Part shown: one piece after another, positions 1-10,022 of the stretch
How the letters are laid out: each line of letters opens with the position of its first letter
Position numbering within the stretch: the first letter of the stretch is position 1
Assembly (NCBI GenBank): GCA_000697335.1
Contig: JNEM01011657.1
Location: forward strand, 1 to 27,229
DNA length: 27,229 bases
Direction: 5' to 3'
DNA from: Conidiobolus incongruus B7586
Lineage: Eukaryota > Entomophthoromycota > Entomophthoromycetes > Entomophthorales > Conidiobolaceae
Position numbers and translations under genes: made by a program
Notes under the pieces: generated by a model
Databases searched by the model: none
What the model was told of the DNA's origin: nothing
What the model saw: the letters and a program-made list of their open reading frames with translations, nothing else

Positions 1-1834
1 ATTTCTTATTTATTTTGTATATATTTGTTTATTAAAACTAATAATATATTTGAAAAATTAGAAATTAAAAAATTTCCCATTATTTCAAATTTAAGATAAT
101 ATTTCTTATTATTTAAATTATTAATATTATGTTTTTTAAGAATTATTAAAATAACTTATTATATTATTAAAAGAAAATAAAGTTTTTCTTATAAATTTAT
201 TAATTTTTATATTTTAAATTTGAAACAAAAAAAAATTCTCTTTTTATTGTTTTTTTATTAAATATAAAAATAACTTAATTATTTGATGAAATTTTCATTT
301 TATAATTGATAAAAATCAATCTTTTAAGATTTAAGTCATTAGATTCATATATTGTATATTAAACTCAAATTTGAACAATATATAATGATAGTAAGTAAAT
401 ACTATATTAATAAATCATTACTTTTATATTTGTATGTATTGTTAAAATGATAATCTTTGCAAATTACTTAGTTACAGTTTTGTTAATTACAAAATTACAG
501 ATTCATAATAAATTAATAGATCTGGATTAGCAGAATAAATAGTATAAGTAGTGTCGATTATTAGAACTAATTGGATGATTTTTGTTAATTAATATTGTTT
601 TAGTTGGCATAATTGTAAGAGTTAGATACTATTAATTTTGCGCTTATAACCTAAATAATTTTGATTAAAAATATTAATGCTATTCATATGCGAATATATT
701 GCAATTATTAAAAATCAGAATATTATATCACATTTTTAATATTTAATAATATATAATAATAAAGTTTTTGAAATGTATTGAATATCAATTTTTTAATTAA
801 CTATTTCTCTATATTTATTATATTATATTATATTTTTAATTCTGTATAAGTATTTTTGAATGTGATTACAGAATAATTGCTACTTTATTCAATGAAAGTA
901 ATGTACAATAAATTAGTTCAAAATTCTATTTTAGGCATATTGTAAATTATTTAATGCATAATAATATTCTTTGCATTTTTTATAATGTTGAATACTATAT
1001 CAAACTATTAATTATATATTGATACCTGTAGATTTTAAAAAGACATTAATATTTACATGTAATATTCAAGTCTTTACGTTTACCTGCATTTTTCATTATT
1101 ATCTGCATTTAATTGGAAATTATTTTAGCATCAAATCCCGATATTACTAAATTGTTACAAATGTTTTATTGTGATACCTCATAAATTATTTCACTTGTAA
1201 AAATATAAAGTAACCAAAATGAATAAATTTAAGTTTGACAGATAATCAATCTATTAATACAATTAAATTTTATTTCAAATCAGAGATAAATTAATTTTAA
1301 TACAAGTATTATTAATTGAAAATAAAAAATATTTCATATAATTTAATATAATTTGTTAAAAACTTTTGCCAACGGTTAAATGCTTGAAATACAATGCATA
1401 ATATTAAAAAGATCCATTGAAATTTATTACTAATGTATACAAGTATCCAAACTTAAAATAGATCCCAATGGCTAAAATATTGGCAATATAATATTAGGAA
1501 ACTATGATAAAAATGGTATTTTATTAGAATGAAATAGAAAATAAAATCACCTCAAAATTAAAAGAAAAATTAATATAAACTATTAATTAAAAAAAATTTA
1601 AATAACTTAAATACACAAGAACCTCTATTAATAATTAGTTTAACAATTTTTAAGTTTTACTCTTTCAATTAAAGTAATAATTTAAAAAAACAAATATAAG
1701 AAAATAGTAATTAATATTAAAAAATAAAAATAATTAATTTATTAGCCTAATATAGTGAATATATCAACATGGATTGTATTGTTAATAACATATGTAATGA
1801 TTATCATCCTAACTTCAGTGTTATTGATAATTAA

Positions 1835-1865
<31 letters not shown>

Positions 1866-2009
1866 ACAGTTCAATAATCACATTTTATTTTTGTTTTTAT
1901 TTTTTTTAAAAAAAATACTTTGATTTAAATATATTAGATTTATTTTTTTTTAAATATTATATTTATTAGATAAAAAAAATTTATTCAATTTTTATTATAA
2001 ATACATATG

Positions 2010-2047
<38 letters not shown>

Positions 2048-2052
2048 TAATA
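1..2052. other. AT-rich intergenic DNA, no gene seen
   Basis: No reading frame, splice-site pair or tRNA-like fold with coding character is visible on either strand. The stretch consists of A/T runs with short simple repeats, including an ATT-type run near 1836-1862 and a TA run just before the pseudokinase stop. A slightly less AT-rich part near 1020-1500 gives no recognisable protein. It may be decayed transposon DNA, but nothing identifies a family. Confidence 0.6.
2013..2043. repeat. (TA)n microsatellite
   Basis: An almost pure alternating TA run of about 30 bp. It ends about ten bases beyond the stop codon of the minus-strand pseudokinase gene, so it lies in that gene's 3' UTR or terminator region. 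Confidence 0.85.
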
Positions 2053-3168
2053 TTAATTTAAAGCTTCTAATAAACTGTCTAATCCAGGACGATTTATCGG
2101 CTCAATACTGAGAAGTGCAGAAGCAATGATCGGATTACCCTTAAATTTGACTAATTCGTCCAAATAATGAGAACCTGTTTCATAGTAATAGCGATATTGA
2201 TCATCTTCAATTTTGGCAACTTCCCAGGGTAAATAACCTCCAGAACACAGCTGAATGTAAATAACTCCCAAACTCCAAATATCTCCTTGAATCCAAAACT
2301 GAGGACGAATTTGAGTTAGTTTAGAATCTTTTAAATCAAACTGCTCTGGTGCTAAATAGGGCTCAGATCCTCGCAAAATCTTCCTTTCCAAATCAATTTG
2401 ATGTTTGTTAAGATAAGAGAAATGATTACTGAAAAAGTCAACAGTGGATTTTTTGGCCAGTGATTGGACAAAACTAAATTCAGATATCTTTAGTGTGCCA
2501 TTCCTATCCACCATAATGTTCTCTAGTTTGAGGTTAGTATGAGCCAACTCCATCTCGCTATGCAGATACAACAATCCGCTGCATAATTCTTCCATATATC
2601 TCACGATTTGTTTAGAATTAAGAGATGAATAATTAACTAGTGTGAGTAAAGATTTGGGGCAATAGTCAATAATGCCAACAAACTTCATCGGTCCGATTCT
2701 GCATACATCGTAAATATTGAGCAAATTAGGATGCTCCATAGATTTCGATAGGGAAAACTCTTTTACAACTTGTTTAATATAATCTTGTGCGCTCTGACCG
2801 TGTTCAGATGAAATATCTTCAAACACTTTAGCGCCCATTAATTTTAAATCTCGTTTCCTCTCTACTAAAAATATTTGAGGCCCTCCCGCAGTAATAAGCT
2901 TGATTTTAATGCTTTGATATTTGTGTTGCAAGGGTGTTTGGATCTTTTCAATTGCTTGCATCATATTGGTGGAGGGAACACTGATTGGTGTTGATGGAGG
3001 TTGAGTGCACTGGTTGTGTGATAAGGTATGAGAGTTATGAGCGCCCTTAGGTAGTGGTGAAGGAGTGACAAGATGAGGATAATTGATAATAAGATCAACA
3101 GGGTGAGCTAACAGATGATAAGGGAATTTGGGTTTTAGGATCGGGTGAAATGGAGCAGTTTCAGCCAT
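2053..3168 (-). CDS. Hal/Npr-like protein pseudokinase
   Basis: Uninterrupted 371-codon frame from ATG at 3168 to TAA at 2053. Residues 1-80 are a Pro/Ser/His-rich tail. Residues about 88-371 form a protein kinase fold: lysine in GAKVF (K114), helix-C glutamate near E137, GSEPYLAPEQF at 267-277 as activation-segment end, D296 in GDIWSLG, and R360 near the C-terminus. The GSEPYLAPE form is typical of fungal Hal4/Hal5/Npr1-type kinases, which control plasma-membrane transporters. Key catalytic residues are changed: the HRD aspartate is replaced (HTNLKLEN, N212), the DFG motif reads SEF (229-231), and the glycine-rich loop is poor. It therefore probably lacks phosphotransfer activity and acts as a scaffold or allosteric partner. 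The subfamily is inferred from one motif. The intact frame and good codon structure argue against a dead gene. Confidence 0.82.
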   Translation of the reverse strand: MAETAPFHPILKPKFPYHLLAHPVDLIINYPHLVTPSPLPKGAHNSHTLSHNQCTQPPSTPISVPSTNMMQAIEKIQTPLQHKYQSIKIKLITAGGPQIFLVERKRDLKLMGAKVFEDISSEHGQSAQDYIKQVVKEFSLSKSMEHPNLLNIYDVCRIGPMKFVGIIDYCPKSLLTLVNYSSLNSKQIVRYMEELCSGLLYLHSEMELAHTNLKLENIMVDRNGTLKISEFSFVQSLAKKSTVDFFSNHFSYLNKHQIDLERKILRGSEPYLAPEQFDLKDSKLTQIRPQFWIQGDIWSLGVIYIQLCSGGYLPWEVAKIEDDQYRYYYETGSHYLDELVKFKGNPIIASALLSIEPINRPGLDSLLEALN

Positions 3169-4030
3169 TGTATTATTAAGTAGAGTATACTAGAGTGTAT
3201 AAAGACGTAAATACTAAATAGTTTACTTTAGAGGATTAAAATGAGAAAATGATATTGTAAGTGAACAAGGGATGACAATCATTAAATGAGGTAGTGAGAG
3301 ATCAGGTATCATGAATTCATCCAAATTGACTATTTATACTTACAATGAAATTGATCTAAGTGGATATTTTATATTAATGAGTACAGATGATTTTCCCACC
3401 AATTGTACCTGATATTTTAAAATACATTAATGAATTTGAATCACCCAAATAATTACTTTGATTACTCCACCCTTTTGTCAAATTCAATTAATGTCTGATT
3501 AGCTAGAAATCCTTCCTTACTTTTTGTCTGTTTAACTAGTTTAGCATAACTCATTCGGAAGAAATTATATCTAATAAACATATCAATAATTAGTAATTCA
3601 ATATGTTAATTTAATTTTAGTTGAAGCATGAAGCCAAATCAACTAGCTGATATTAATGTAATTAGGAAAATATTTCGTATTATCCCTATTTAAGTTTAGC
3701 TTCAGACTTGTTTCAAAACTTATCAACACTGAGTTTAAAATTTTAGTGCAAAAAATTGTTTTTAAAAAAAAGATTTAAATATTAAATATTTTTTTATTAC
3801 AAAGATATTTCAAAATTTAATTAATACTAAAATAATGACATAATAAAAATTTATTATTAGTTTTCCTTAATTTAATCATTAATAAAAAATTGAATTTAAA
3901 CAATGAAAATAAATTTGTAAATTAGGGAAGGTATATTACAATTGTCAAGTATCATGATTTTTAATATTAAAAAACATCCATAAATTAATGAAGCTTGGTG
4001 TCAAAAACATGGCATCATTTTAATAATTAG

Positions 4031-4111
4031 GAAAACGAGCAGCGAGCCCAAATCTGGCTAACCCAATGGTAAATTGACATTCTTATGCATACATTTCCCC
4101 GCGCCCTCCTT
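4031..4111. other. Isolated GC-rich pocket, possible ncRNA
   Basis: About 80 bp with close to 50% G+C, containing AACGAGCAGCGAGCCC, TGGCTAACCCAATGG and CCCCGCGCCCTCC, inside DNA of about 15-20% G+C. No frame on either strand stays open in a recognisable way. TGGCTAACCCAATGG loosely recalls a pol III A box, but no B box follows. In AT-rich genomes structural RNA genes often appear as such pockets, but no family is recognised here. Confidence 0.25.
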
Positions 4112-5373
4112 TAAATTTTCTTTTTCTTACAAATTTTAGCAAAAAAATCCACACTTAAACAATAAAAATAGAATTTTGAATTAATTATAGATCAGAATAC
4201 ATTATTATGGGTGTAGAAAGTTATTTATTTAATTCTCAGTGGATTTTTATTTAATAAAAAAATCTATGATAATATCTTAATTTAAATTAGTTAAAAAAAT
4301 TATATTTTATTTAATAAAAAATAAAATAAATAAAATTATTATTATTATTATTATTGAATTTTTTAATTTGAATTGAAAATAAAAGAATTATAAATAATTA
4401 AACTTGTTTAGTTACAATTAATTACCAAATTTTCTGAAAATTTATAATAAAAAGAAGTTTGTCGGACATAAAATGAATCAATATTTGAATTTGAGAGAGT
4501 AATTGAGTGCTTATTAAATGGGAAGTAACCTGTAATTACAGGGTAATTAACTAGGAATTAACATGAAAAGTAAGTGGTTATAACTTTAATTTGTTTAATT
4601 TTGACTGGCTATACTTAAATCATATTGATATAGTTTAAGTTTTATTAACTTTATTTTGATTAATATTTCTAATATTTATGAAAACTAAATAATAATATTA
4701 ATTTTTAACATATTTAATATAAATGTTAAAGAAATATCAGTACACTCATAGATATATTGATTAATCAACTAAAGTAATTTTAAAAAATAATGTTTTATAC
4801 TTAATTTGGAAATTTCCTTATTACGTACATTTTAACAATAATAGCATTATGAGATTCAATTATTTATTAAAAATTACAATCCTATTCAAATCATGTTAAA
4901 ATCTTCTGAACTACTAACTTGAATTAAGAAAATATTTTCACATATGATAATTTGTGGCATAGAAAAATACTTGGAAAAACAAATCTAGAAAAATGCGATT
5001 ACTCATTTGATATGATTGAATTTGGAGCAAAAATTAACTTGATAGCCCCTGACCTAACACGCTATATAACAATCAATTTCTTAATTTTCTCCCAGCATTT
5101 TAAGATCTTTGTAGTATTTGTAAAACTATAAAGTTATTAACAATTTATCCAATTGTAACGATATAAATATAATGTCTCAAAAATATGATATTCTATTTAT
5201 AATATTAACAATTAAATATTAACGCATAATTATTACAAGCAAGTTTTGATTAATTTATTTCAATACGCTAAAATGACAAATGTAATACAATATTTATGAT
5301 TCAAACTAATAGTGCATCTTTGAATACTATAACCTTTTAATAATTACAAAGAATTATATAATTTGAGTTATTT

Positions 5374-5508
5374 TTATACATCTAGCAGCTGCCAATCTTG
5401 GAAAAATAGTAAATTATTCAATGCACGCCGAAATTGAATTTGCCATTCTCTAATATAGATAAGAAATGTTACACTATCTTTGCTTGCAACTTCATTTAGA
5501 ATTTTATC
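5374..5508 (-). pseudogene. Coding-like fragment, origin unknown
   Basis: An open run of 44 codons ending in TAA at 5374 has coding-like composition, including tryptophans in REWQIQFRRAL and FFQDWQLLDV. G+C is raised well above its flanks. A further similar run lies directly upstream to about 5570. An AG directly before 5508 could act as a splice acceptor, so this could be a terminal exon. No upstream exons with a start codon could be joined to it convincingly, and no family is recognised. A decayed gene or transposon piece is more likely than a working gene. Confidence 0.25.
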
Positions 5509-6956
5509 TTGGTTTCAGCGATAAAAATACTCGAATTCTCTGTTGTACAATATTTTACTAGCTTTATAATCCAATAATTATATATTTCATTAATTTGAAA
5601 GCATTTCCTTTGCAATTTAATATCTTATTAAAAGTGTTAAAATTGAATTCAACCTTCATTTTTAGAGTGTAAAAATGATTGTAATAAAGAACAATGATTC
5701 ATTAACCAGAGAAATTTGACATCTCACTATTCACAAATACTTCTTTATCCCTTAAGGCCTCTAATAAATTGAATTTATGAGGTCATAACAATGAGCAAAC
5801 ATTTTCAACAATCAGTTAATTAACTATCTGTAAAATCATTCGATAGCTTATTAATTTCTCCTAATTATTGCTTCAAATTTAATCTATGTCCGATTGTAAT
5901 GAAATTATTCAATGATACTAGTAATAACTAATATATATTTAAAAAAAGCTATCCACAAATATATTAGTACAATTATTAAAAATTTGTGAAATTCTAAATC
6001 CTTAAAGTCAATTATTGTATTGCATTAATCGTTTCACATTTGCATAGGAGTTGGTTATTTCTGAATTCAAGAAGGTACAAAACCTCCTTAACTACATCAG
6101 TTTGTTACTTAGAATATTATATATATTGCAGATTTTATATCTATATTTAGTAATTTTTTGTAGTAGTAGTATTAAATTGATTAATATATAAAATAAAAAT
6201 TTTTCAATTATCCTTGATAATTTTTTAATCCTTAAAATTAATATATATATTATAATTTTAATCACCAAAGTATAAATCATTTTTGCTTTTAATATAATTG
6301 TGCAGTCAAATATTATATCAGTTTCTCATTTTTTTTCCCGCGATTTACTAAGTATAATAGTTTAAAAGCATTAATATAATTTTGAAATATTTCTTTAATT
6401 GATAAAATATAAAATAATACATAATAAAAAGAAATAATATTCATATCTAATATAAAACTTTAAAATTTATGTGTTTTATGAGCAAAATGCATATTTTCAA
6501 TCTGCTAAACGTAAGTTGTAACTAATTTTAATACAATGTATTCCTAACATATACCGATATCTCATCTAAGACTTAATCGTTTGTTATGATGAAGAAAAAT
6601 GAACTTACCACTGAAATTGTTCAAATATTTGTCATTTATTTGGATTCAAAAATAACAATTTTACTTATATTAAGATTTTTATAATTTACACTGTTATAGT
6701 AAATATTATATTTTGTTTTATTTTTAAAATTTTATATTTTTTATAATTAAGTAATGAAAATTGATTGATTTCAAAATTGTATTAAAATCTTATAGAACTT
6801 TATCTAATATATAATTTTTTTACTTACAATATTGTATATTCTTTAAATTCTCATTAAAGTAGATGAAAGTATAATAATTGATATCAATTAAAGATATAAT
6901 CAATTATTACTTCTAATATTATATGATATAATTCAACTTTAAAATTAAATGTTAGT

Positions 6957-7310
6957 GATGGTGAATAATCTTGTCTATTACTCATGAAACTCTGATTACC
7001 ATACTGATTCAAGAAGTCACATTGGAGTACCTCATTTCATGAACTGGTTGGACCTATCACTTAATAGACTCATCTTTCTACCCTCATTTCAAAAGCATCC
7101 AGTCTCTAAGTTTTTCTCATAACACACTCAAAAGTATTGAGTCGTGACGAGCGTGAGATATTTACTTTTCGCAGTAAGCCATTTTCACCTAAGTTGGTGA
7201 ACCGCATTAATTTCCCCTAGTTTTGAGGTAGCCTATTTTTTACCACTAGTGATTCCCAGTTTAAGTTCTTAAATCCAATTTCTTCCAGCGGTCACGGCTG
7301 TCATTAACAG
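6957..7310 (-). mobile_element. Decayed non-LTR retrotransposon (LINE) fragment
   Basis: A 350-bp island of about 40% G+C in very AT-rich DNA. On the minus strand one frame gives RSSRLNTFECVMRKT, then RLDAFEM (plus positions 7085-7105), then NEVLQ about 17 codons later (7022-7036). This order and spacing match the part just after the reverse transcriptase domain of RTE/Jockey-like LINEs, where a block of the form ETWTxRKTDERRLDAFEMWCxRR is followed by SNEEVL. The frame carries several stops, and short blocks of the family pattern are missing, so it is a dead fragment. No poly-A tail or target duplication could be set. The match rests on short motifs only. Confidence 0.45.
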
Positions 7311-8180
7311 TAAGTTATAAATTTATTTTTAAAATATTATTTCTAATTCCTAAATTATAAAAGTTTTATAATTTATATATTAATTATAATTTCATAATTA
7401 AAAAAAATTATTTAAAAATTAGTAATTTAAAACAAAACAAAAATAAAATATTAATTGATTTATAAATAATCCTCTATTACTATTGAATATAATATCATTT
7501 CAAAAATAAATTTTCAAATTATTTAAAAATAAATCAAGATATTAAAATATTTTATATTCAACTAATAAATAAACCTTTAAAGCTATGATCTGTTAATTTA
7601 ATTTAAAAATTGGCAAATTTGATAATTATATTTTAATATAATTAATTTATTTTATTAAAGGAAAATTCTTATCCAAATATTACAAATTTGGGATTATTAA
7701 TATTTTTTTTCAAGAAAAATTTAGTAATATTTAAATTTTCAAAAAAAAATATTTAGTATTGTTACAATTATAATAATCAAATTATTTAGAAATATTAATA
7801 ATATATTATTTTATTTTTATAATATATACTTAATTGAAGTTGTTTTAATAATCCATATAATTACAGTAGTTTCAACTCTAAATTCCATGTTTAGAATTTT
7901 TTGCTATTTTAACTGATATCAATTAATACTATTAATCTAATATATATTCATCATTATACTTTTAAGAACTAAGGTTACTGACCTTGATGATAGGATTTTT
8001 TGCCAATTAGCTAAAATCTTTCATTAAATTATTATTCTAACCTCAATTTATTCACAATTAAAACCAAATTTGGCAATTCATCAATCGTCATCACCAAATT
8101 TTTGATTCAAATGCCAATTAGTAATCAAATTCAATTCAATTGGTCAATTCCAAAACACGATATATTATTCTTTACATGGG

Positions 8181-8187
8181 TATAAAA
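8181..8187 (+). promoter_or_regulatory. TATA box of alkyltransferase gene
   Basis: TATAAAA within GGGTATAAAAGAG, a strong TATA element about 80 bp upstream of the start codon at 8269. It stands out from ordinary AT runs by its GC-flanked context. Confidence 0.5.
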
Positions 8188-8268
8188 GAGAGTAAAATCA
8201 CCAATTTTTTTGATAATTCAACGAATTAAAATTATTGTGATATTTTATATTGTTAGAGATCGCAAAAG

Positions 8269-8780
8269 ATGTCATTGACTTCAGATTATAAATTAGAAAT
8301 TCCAGAGGGTTATTTATAATATATTGATATGATTGGGCTATGGTACTGACTCCTTGTTAGGTTATGTTAACCCAAAGACAAACCGAAGTGTAACCGAATT
8401 TCAGAAACGAGTTTACGAGTTATGTGCTCAGATCCCCGAAGGTTACTACTCCACATACGGTGCGATTTCTAAAGCACTAAACTCATCCCCAAGGGCTGTG
8501 GGTCAAGCTTTAAAACTTAATCCATTTGCTCCGAGTCCCGTACCATGTCATAGAGTCCTGTCATCTTCAGGATTTATTGGAGGTTTTAGCGGGTAATTAA
8601 AAGTCATTAAATTCTCTCAATTTTCTTTGAATTAACCATTAATATAGACAATGGGGTGAAGGCCACCTAATCGACCAAAAACACAAACTTTTAGTTGACG
8701 AGGGAGTCCCTTTTGGAGATAGCAAATACTTGACACAAGAAATTCAAAAGGCAAGACTATTTATAGATTTTAAAGTATAA
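8269..8780 (+). CDS. MGMT: O6-alkylguanine-DNA alkyltransferase, compact form
   Basis: Three exons, 8269-8308, 8361-8592 and 8648-8780, give 134 residues. The protein removes alkyl groups from O6 of guanine by transferring them to its own cysteine, a suicide DNA repair reaction. Visible motifs: STYGAIS (44-50), the helix-turn-helix with RAVGQAL and arginine finger R58, the active site PCHRV with C76, then GGFSG. Because the cysteine is present it is a transferase, not a Cys-less ATL protein. It lacks the N-terminal domain of most MGMT proteins (about 180-210 residues) and resembles the DNA-binding domain alone. The long frame begins at a TTG, not an ATG; the real start lies in a 40-nt first exon, and phases match exactly. 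Intron 1 has a weak donor (GTTATT) but a good branch (TACTGAC). The stop lies 71 bp from that of the convergent minus-strand gene. Confidence 0.87.
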
Positions 8781-8851
8781 TACATTCTTAAACTTATATC
8801 ATTATTATTCCTTAAATAAATTATTAATTGATAATAAAAATAAAAGAATAA

Positions 8852-9494
8852 TTAAACTTTATTTCCAATCAATTTAAGATGATAAATAGTGATTCTACCG
8901 AAGAAATCGCTAGATTCTTTAAATACTAGTTTCAATTGGGAAATCTCTTCATTCTTGATATTTTCACCTAAATTCCAAATGTAAAACTAAAATTAAGAAT
9001 TTAATGACTATCAATATAAATATAAATATAAATTAAATAAATAATTATATATGAAAAAGGATATCTGTTCATTATTAATATCTTCAAAATAGAAATTCTC
9101 TTTAAACTCTAAACATCCGGTACTGTTGGTCCAAATTTCACCAACTTTGCCAACGAAACCACCTTGAAAATTGATTTTGATTTGATCTAATTTGCATGGT
9201 GAACTGAGTTGTAAGTGGATGTATTGAGGTAATCCCTATATAACAAACCATAATCGTATTATGTTAGTATTAATATTTAATATGATAATTATTATAATTT
9301 AATTTACAGATTCCGAATTCCAACAAGTCTCTTCGTTACCATCGATTAAATGTTGTTTACCAAAATTTTTTGTGTCTTTATTCAATACTGAACTAACTCT
9401 AAATTATCATCAATACTTATTCATACTCAATGATTCCATTGATATTATTATTATTAGTTTACTTGATTTTGGTTTCTTTATCGACTAAATTCAT
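8852..9494 (-). CDS. NR2C2AP: NR2C2AP-like beta-sandwich protein
   Basis: Assembled from four exons: 9463-9494, 9308-9398, 9065-9235 and 8852-8980, giving 140 residues, almost the same as human NR2C2AP (139). Matches to that family run end to end: VSSVLN near the N-terminus, FGKQHLIDGNEETCWNS, INFQGGFVGKVGE, and the C-terminal SSDFFGRITIYHLKLIGNKV. The family has a galactose-binding-like (discoidin/F5-8C type) jelly-roll fold; in mammals it binds the nuclear receptor NR2C2, a partner fungi lack, so its role here is unknown. Introns 1 and 2 are normal GT-AG introns (64 and 72 nt, intron 2 with a TACTAAC branch). Intron 3 is of AT-AC type and is listed separately. It is convergent with the alkyltransferase gene and divergent from the ICMT gene. 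Confidence 0.85.
8981..9064 (-). other. U12-type AT-AC intron
   Basis: An 84-nt intron in the NR2C2AP-like gene. On the transcribed strand it begins ATATCCTTT directly after codon CAG, and no GT is present near this junction. It ends TTTTAC before codon ATT. A CTTAA branch motif (TTCTTAAT) lies about 12 nt before the terminal AC. These are the three hallmarks of minor-spliceosome introns: ATATCCTT donor, TCCTTAAC-like branch, and a short branch-to-acceptor distance without a polypyrimidine tract. Removing it keeps phase 0 and restores a protein collinear with animal homologues. An alternative AG end 6 nt upstream would also keep frame, adding two residues. Confidence 0.82.
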
Positions 9495-10022
9495 TCTCTT
9501 TTCTTATAGTTTAATACTATTATCTAAATCAAAATTTATTTTGATAATTAGTGACTTAAAAACTTTAGTAGGGTTTAATTTATAATAATTTTGAATTTTA
9601 AAAATGTGGGATCAATAATTAAAAATGATTTAATTATAATTTAATTCAACATTTTATACTACTTAAATGTGAAATTTTATAATTTATTTTTTTTTGAATA
9701 TAATTTTAATATTATTAAATAATTAAATATCTATCATTCTCTATCAATTTTTCCAAGATTCACAATTGTTCATAATTTATTTGTTTAAAAATCAATTTAA
9801 TGATTATTTATTACATCAATGTCCTTTTTATTGGATTAAACCTTAATCCCATAAAATATAGATTTTAATCAAGAATTATCTTGAATAAAAATGACTTAAG
9901 AATTATGTCAATAATTCTCAGTTGAATATAAAAATAATCTTTACCATTTATTCTTTATTCATTTTATAGCTTTATATAATAATAGTAATAATAATAATAA
10001 TATTTATAACAAAATCAAAATT
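9495..10022. other. Divergent promoter region
   Basis: A 528-bp AT-rich stretch between the starts of the minus-strand NR2C2AP-like gene and the plus-strand methyltransferase gene, so it should hold both promoters. Apart from a (TAA)n run at about 9976-10004 just before the ICMT start codon, no clear element is visible. Confidence 0.5.

Larger units (their letters stand above)
3169..8180. other. Gene-poor AT-rich block
   Basis: About 5 kb separates the pseudokinase from the alkyltransferase gene. The first few hundred bases should hold the minus-strand pseudokinase promoter. Three pockets rise above the AT background and are listed separately: 4031-4111, about 5374-5640 and about 6957-7310. 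An ATT-type run lies at about 4336-4355. Elsewhere only AT-rich sequence with frequent stops in all frames is seen. Confidence 0.55.

Noticed and set aside
6092-6280. 62-codon minus-strand frame
   Set aside because: Almost only Ile, Leu, Lys, Tyr and Asn, as expected from AT-rich noncoding DNA; no motif and no composition change.
6950-7012. C/D box snoRNA (TGATGG and CTGA boxes)
   Set aside because: Box C is imperfect and no terminal stem pairs around the boxes.
7292-7312. Micro-exon with strong acceptor TTCTTCCAG and donor GTAAGT on the plus strand
   Set aside because: No coding exon to either side connects to it, and the island is better explained as a minus-strand LINE fragment.
8333-8360. 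Frame opening at TTG as start of the alkyltransferase
   Set aside because: Not an ATG, and an in-frame stop lies directly upstream; this segment is intron 1 with branch TACTGAC and acceptor TTAG. The exon at 8269-8308 supplies the start in the right phase.
8983-8988. GT-AG interpretation of the third NR2C2AP intron
   Set aside because: No GT exists at the donor side. An AG acceptor 6 nt before the terminal AC keeps the frame but sits only about 5 nt after the branch motif, too close for either intron class.
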